7,437 nucleotides of DNA, taken from the NCBI GenBank assembly GCA_946624065.1, contig CAMORT010000082.1:1-7437 (forward strand), given 5' to 3'. The stretch comes from F23-D06 sp002392325 (GTDB taxonomy: Bacteria; Bacteroidota; Bacteroidia; Bacteroidales; WCHB1-69). Below, piece by piece: positions 5,671 through 7,437 of this stretch (positions within the stretch are counted from its first letter, which is position 1; every line of letters starts with the position of its first letter). The notes below the pieces were generated by a model. It did no database searches, was not told the DNA's origin, and saw nothing but the letters and a program-made list of their open reading frames with translations. Both the position numbers and the translations under genes were made by a program.

Positions 5671-6204
5671 ATGAAGAAAAACATTTTTATCATTCTCGCC
5701 CTTTTCATGGGAATTTCCATCGCTGCCAGCGCGCAAGCACCTTACAAAAACGGTATTGGCGTTTCCGTAGGCAACATGCAAGCGCTTTCATTCAAGACTT
5801 TTGCCGGCAACCATTTCGCCTTCCAGGTGGATTTAGGCACCAAATATATCGCTACTGACGGGCATTTCAAGAATGCTGACCTGACCAACGTTCATTTCTG
5901 GACACTTGAACTGAACCCCAACATCATGTTCGAAGGCAGACTGGCCGGCGGTTTGTACGGTCTGGTTGGCATCGGCGGCAGTATCGGTTATTCATGGAGT
6001 ACATTTTCCTGGGGGTGGTTCAACACGCGCAGCGACTTCGGCAAGTGCGGGGCCAACGGCATCTTCGGCATGGAATACAAGTTCAAAGCTCCTGTGGCGC
6101 TGCAGTTCGACTTCCGTCCGGGTTACGGCTGCCTCTTCGCTGAGCATTTCGACGCCCACTATTTCGACTGGAGCGTGAATCTGGGTGTGCGTTACACCTT
6201 CTAA
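5671..6204 (+). CDS. Small outer-membrane beta-barrel protein
   Basis: The protein has 177 residues with a clear Sec signal peptide: MKKN, a hydrophobic core IFIILALFMGISI, and cleavage after A-S-A at residues 19-21, leaving Gln22 first. The mature 156 residues alternate hydrophobic and polar positions in strands such as FAFQVDLGTKYIA, LYGLVGIGGSIGYSWS and VALQFDFRPGYG. They end in VNLGVRYTF, whose terminal Phe is the usual signal for insertion by the BAM complex. The size suits an eight-stranded barrel. The exact role (structural, adhesion or sensing) cannot be read. It has its own promoter after the AraC-type gene and is followed after 33 bases by mtgA, so co-transcription with mtgA is possible. 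Confidence 0.82.
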   Translation: MKKNIFIILALFMGISIAASAQAPYKNGIGVSVGNMQALSFKTFAGNHFAFQVDLGTKYIATDGHFKNADLTNVHFWTLELNPNIMFEGRLAGGLYGLVGIGGSIGYSWSTFSWGWFNTRSDFGKCGANGIFGMEYKFKAPVALQFDFRPGYGCLFAEHFDAHYFDWSVNLGVRYTF

Positions 6205-6237
6205 CATATACCATGGTTTCGTATTCTATTTGAAAAA

Positions 6238-7002
6238 ATGGCGACAAAAGCTAAGAAAAGGGGATTTTGGAAGATTCTTGGCCTGATTATCCTCCTGTTT
6301 TTTTTGTTGAGCATCTTTTTCACCATCATCTTCCGCTGGATCAATCCGCCGGTCACGCCGCTTATGGTGATTCGGAAAATCCAGTACAGCTATCCTATTG
6401 AGAAGACCTGGAAGCCCCTTGAGGAGATTTCGCCCAACATGTACAAGGCGGCCATCGCTTCGGAGGACAACTATTTCCTGGGGCACAACGGATTTGATGT
6501 CATCGCCTTGGACATGGCCTTGCAGGAGCGCAAAAACGGCATCCGGAAACGCGGTGGCAGCACCATCTCGCAGCAGACGGCCAAGAATGTGTTCTGCTGG
6601 CCCAGAAGCTCGTGGATCCGCAAAGGGTTTGAGACCTACTACACCTTTCTGATTGAGACTTTCTGGTCGAAGAAGCGCATCATGGAAGTCTATCTGAATG
6701 TCATTGAAATGGGGCCGGGGGTTTACGGTGCCGAGGCCGCCGCGCAGCACTATTTCCATTGCAGCGCGAAACACCTGAGCGCGCGCCAGGCCGCCCTCAT
6801 CACGGCCTGCTACCCTTCCCCGCTGAAGCGCAACCCCGCCCGGCCTTCCGGTTATGTTTCCAACCAGGCCTCCGTCATACAGGGCCGCATGGCACGCTAC
6901 GGCAACCCCAAGTTTACCGACGAATACATCAAAGGATGCAAAAAAAGATACAAGGAAGCGGTGAAAAAATGGGAAAAGAGGAAAGGGAAGAGAAAAAAGT
7001 AA
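6238..7002 (+). CDS. mtgA: Monofunctional peptidoglycan glycosyltransferase
   Basis: The protein has 254 residues, close to the size of known MtgA proteins. It polymerises lipid II into glycan strands at the outer face of the inner membrane and lacks a transpeptidase domain. A short basic N-terminus is followed by one membrane helix (about residues 11-32). The GT51 motifs then come in order. Motif 1 is EDNYFLGHNGFD (76-87), with catalytic Glu76. Motif 2 is GGSTISQQTAKN (106-117). Motif 3 begins RKGFE (128-132) and includes Glu140. Motif 4 is KKRIMEVYLN (145-154). Motif 5 is GVYGAEAAAQHYF (161-173). All key residues are present, so the enzyme should be active. The C-terminus is Lys/Arg-rich. 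The gene lies 33 bases after the beta-barrel gene with no separate promoter recognised, so it is probably read from upstream. Confidence 0.96.
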   Translation: MATKAKKRGFWKILGLIILLFFLLSIFFTIIFRWINPPVTPLMVIRKIQYSYPIEKTWKPLEEISPNMYKAAIASEDNYFLGHNGFDVIALDMALQERKNGIRKRGGSTISQQTAKNVFCWPRSSWIRKGFETYYTFLIETFWSKKRIMEVYLNVIEMGPGVYGAEAAAQHYFHCSAKHLSARQAALITACYPSPLKRNPARPSGYVSNQASVIQGRMARYGNPKFTDEYIKGCKKRYKEAVKKWEKRKGKRKK

Positions 7003-7024
7003 TGGCATGTTTTCAATTTTTTTC

Positions 7025-7032
7025 TAATTTTG
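7025..7032 (+). promoter_or_regulatory. -7 box of kbl
   Basis: TAATTTTG fits TAnnTTTG, followed by CA as in the other promoters of this window. The -33 element is not clear. The transcript would carry a leader of roughly 65 bases that includes the ACTTT iterations. Confidence 0.5.
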
Positions 7033-7058
7033 CACCTCTTATTTGGACTATAACGATG

Positions 7059-7089
7059 ACTTTAAGAACTTTATAACTTTAATAACTTT
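7059..7089 (+). repeat. Four ACTTT iterations in the kbl leader
   Basis: ACTTT begins at 7059, 7068, 7076 and 7085, so the unit recurs every 8 to 9 bases in an otherwise AT-rich leader just before the kbl start codon. It may be replication slippage, a binding array or an unstructured translation enhancer; nothing in the sequence decides. Confidence 0.5.
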
Positions 7090-7102
7090 TAAACCCCTTT
7101 AT

Positions 7103-7437
7103 ATGTACACAAATTTCCAAAACCATCTTCAGAAAGAATTGGCCGACATTAAGGAAGCCGGCTTGTACAAGAACGAACGAATCATTGCCTCTCCGCAAAG
7201 CGGTGAGATCACGCTGCAGGACGGCAGCAAGGTGCTGAACTTCTGCGCCAACAACTACCTTGGCCTCGCCAACGACCCGCGTCTGATCGCGGCCGCCAAG
7301 GAAGCCATGGACACCCACGGCTACGGCATGGCATCTGTGCGTTTCATCTGCGGCTGCTCCGACCTGCACAAGGCCCTGGAGAAGAAAATCGCCGATTTCT
7401 TCGGCACAGAGGACACCATCCTCTACGCTGCTTGCTT
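7103..7437 (+). CDS. kbl: Glycine C-acetyltransferase (2-amino-3-ketobutyrate CoA ligase), first 111 residues
   Basis: This is the N-terminal part of a PLP-dependent alpha-oxoamine synthase that cleaves 2-amino-3-ketobutyrate with CoA into glycine and acetyl-CoA, the second step of threonine breakdown after threonine dehydrogenase. It matches what I remember of the E. coli enzyme very closely: LYKNERIIASPQSGEITLQD (21-40), NFCANNYLGLANDPRLIAAA (46-65) and THGYGMASVRFICG (71-84), then H89 and the EKKIADFFGTEDTILY segment. The catalytic lysine lies beyond the window, so activity cannot be judged. The right edge cuts the gene; there is no sign of a break before that. The ATG at 7103 gives a start aligned with known homologues. 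A tdh gene nearby would fit the pathway but is not visible. Confidence 0.96.
   Translation, partial: MYTNFQNHLQKELADIKEAGLYKNERIIASPQSGEITLQDGSKVLNFCANNYLGLANDPRLIAAAKEAMDTHGYGMASVRFICGCSDLHKALEKKIADFFGTEDTILYAAC

Noticed and set aside
6226..7008. A 260-codon open frame on the minus strand
   Set aside because: It is the antisense shadow of mtgA, whose plus-strand product has all glycosyltransferase motifs; the minus product shows no domain pattern.

Overview
The window looks like ordinary chromosomal DNA of a member of the Bacteroidota, probably Bacteroidales. Three kinds of evidence point there. TAnnTTTG-type -7 boxes stand before four genes and purine-rich Shine-Dalgarno sites are scarce. 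There is a TonB-dependent receptor with an N-terminal carboxypeptidase-regulatory-like domain, next to an ECF sigma factor and a membrane protein of anti-sigma type. There are also several short lipoproteins. No finer taxonomic call can be made from the sequence alone.

The left half (positions 1-4508, minus strand) is one tightly spaced transcription unit. In reading order it holds an ECF sigma factor, three small lipoproteins, a single-pass membrane protein that is the likely anti-sigma factor, and a TonB-dependent outer-membrane receptor that runs off the left edge. Gaps are 3 to 46 bases and no internal promoter or terminator was seen. The likely logic is a surface receptor and lipoproteins produced under an ECF sigma factor that the membrane protein holds inactive. 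Neither a FecR-type protein nor an STN signalling domain is visible, so the classical ferric-citrate relay is not the model here.

The most unusual feature is in the first two lipoprotein genes. Their 5' coding ends are built from a structured repeat: a series of small hairpins, several with a GAA triloop, of REP-like appearance. The repeat is read in frame and gives each protein a cytoplasmic lead of about 40 residues before the lipoprotein signal segment. The arms of the largest hairpin differ between the copies in a compensatory way. The third lipoprotein has a similar first dozen residues but lacks the repeat.

From 4509 to 4678 lies a divergent intergenic region with a promoter for each direction. 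On the plus strand follow an AraC-family regulator (4679-5596), a small outer-membrane beta-barrel protein with its own promoter (5671-6204), the monofunctional peptidoglycan glycosyltransferase mtgA (6238-7002), and the first 111 codons of kbl, glycine C-acetyltransferase, with its own promoter and an unusual ACTTT-iterated leader. These four do not form one obvious pathway. I see no RNA genes, CRISPR arrays, insertion sequences or convincing intrinsic terminators.
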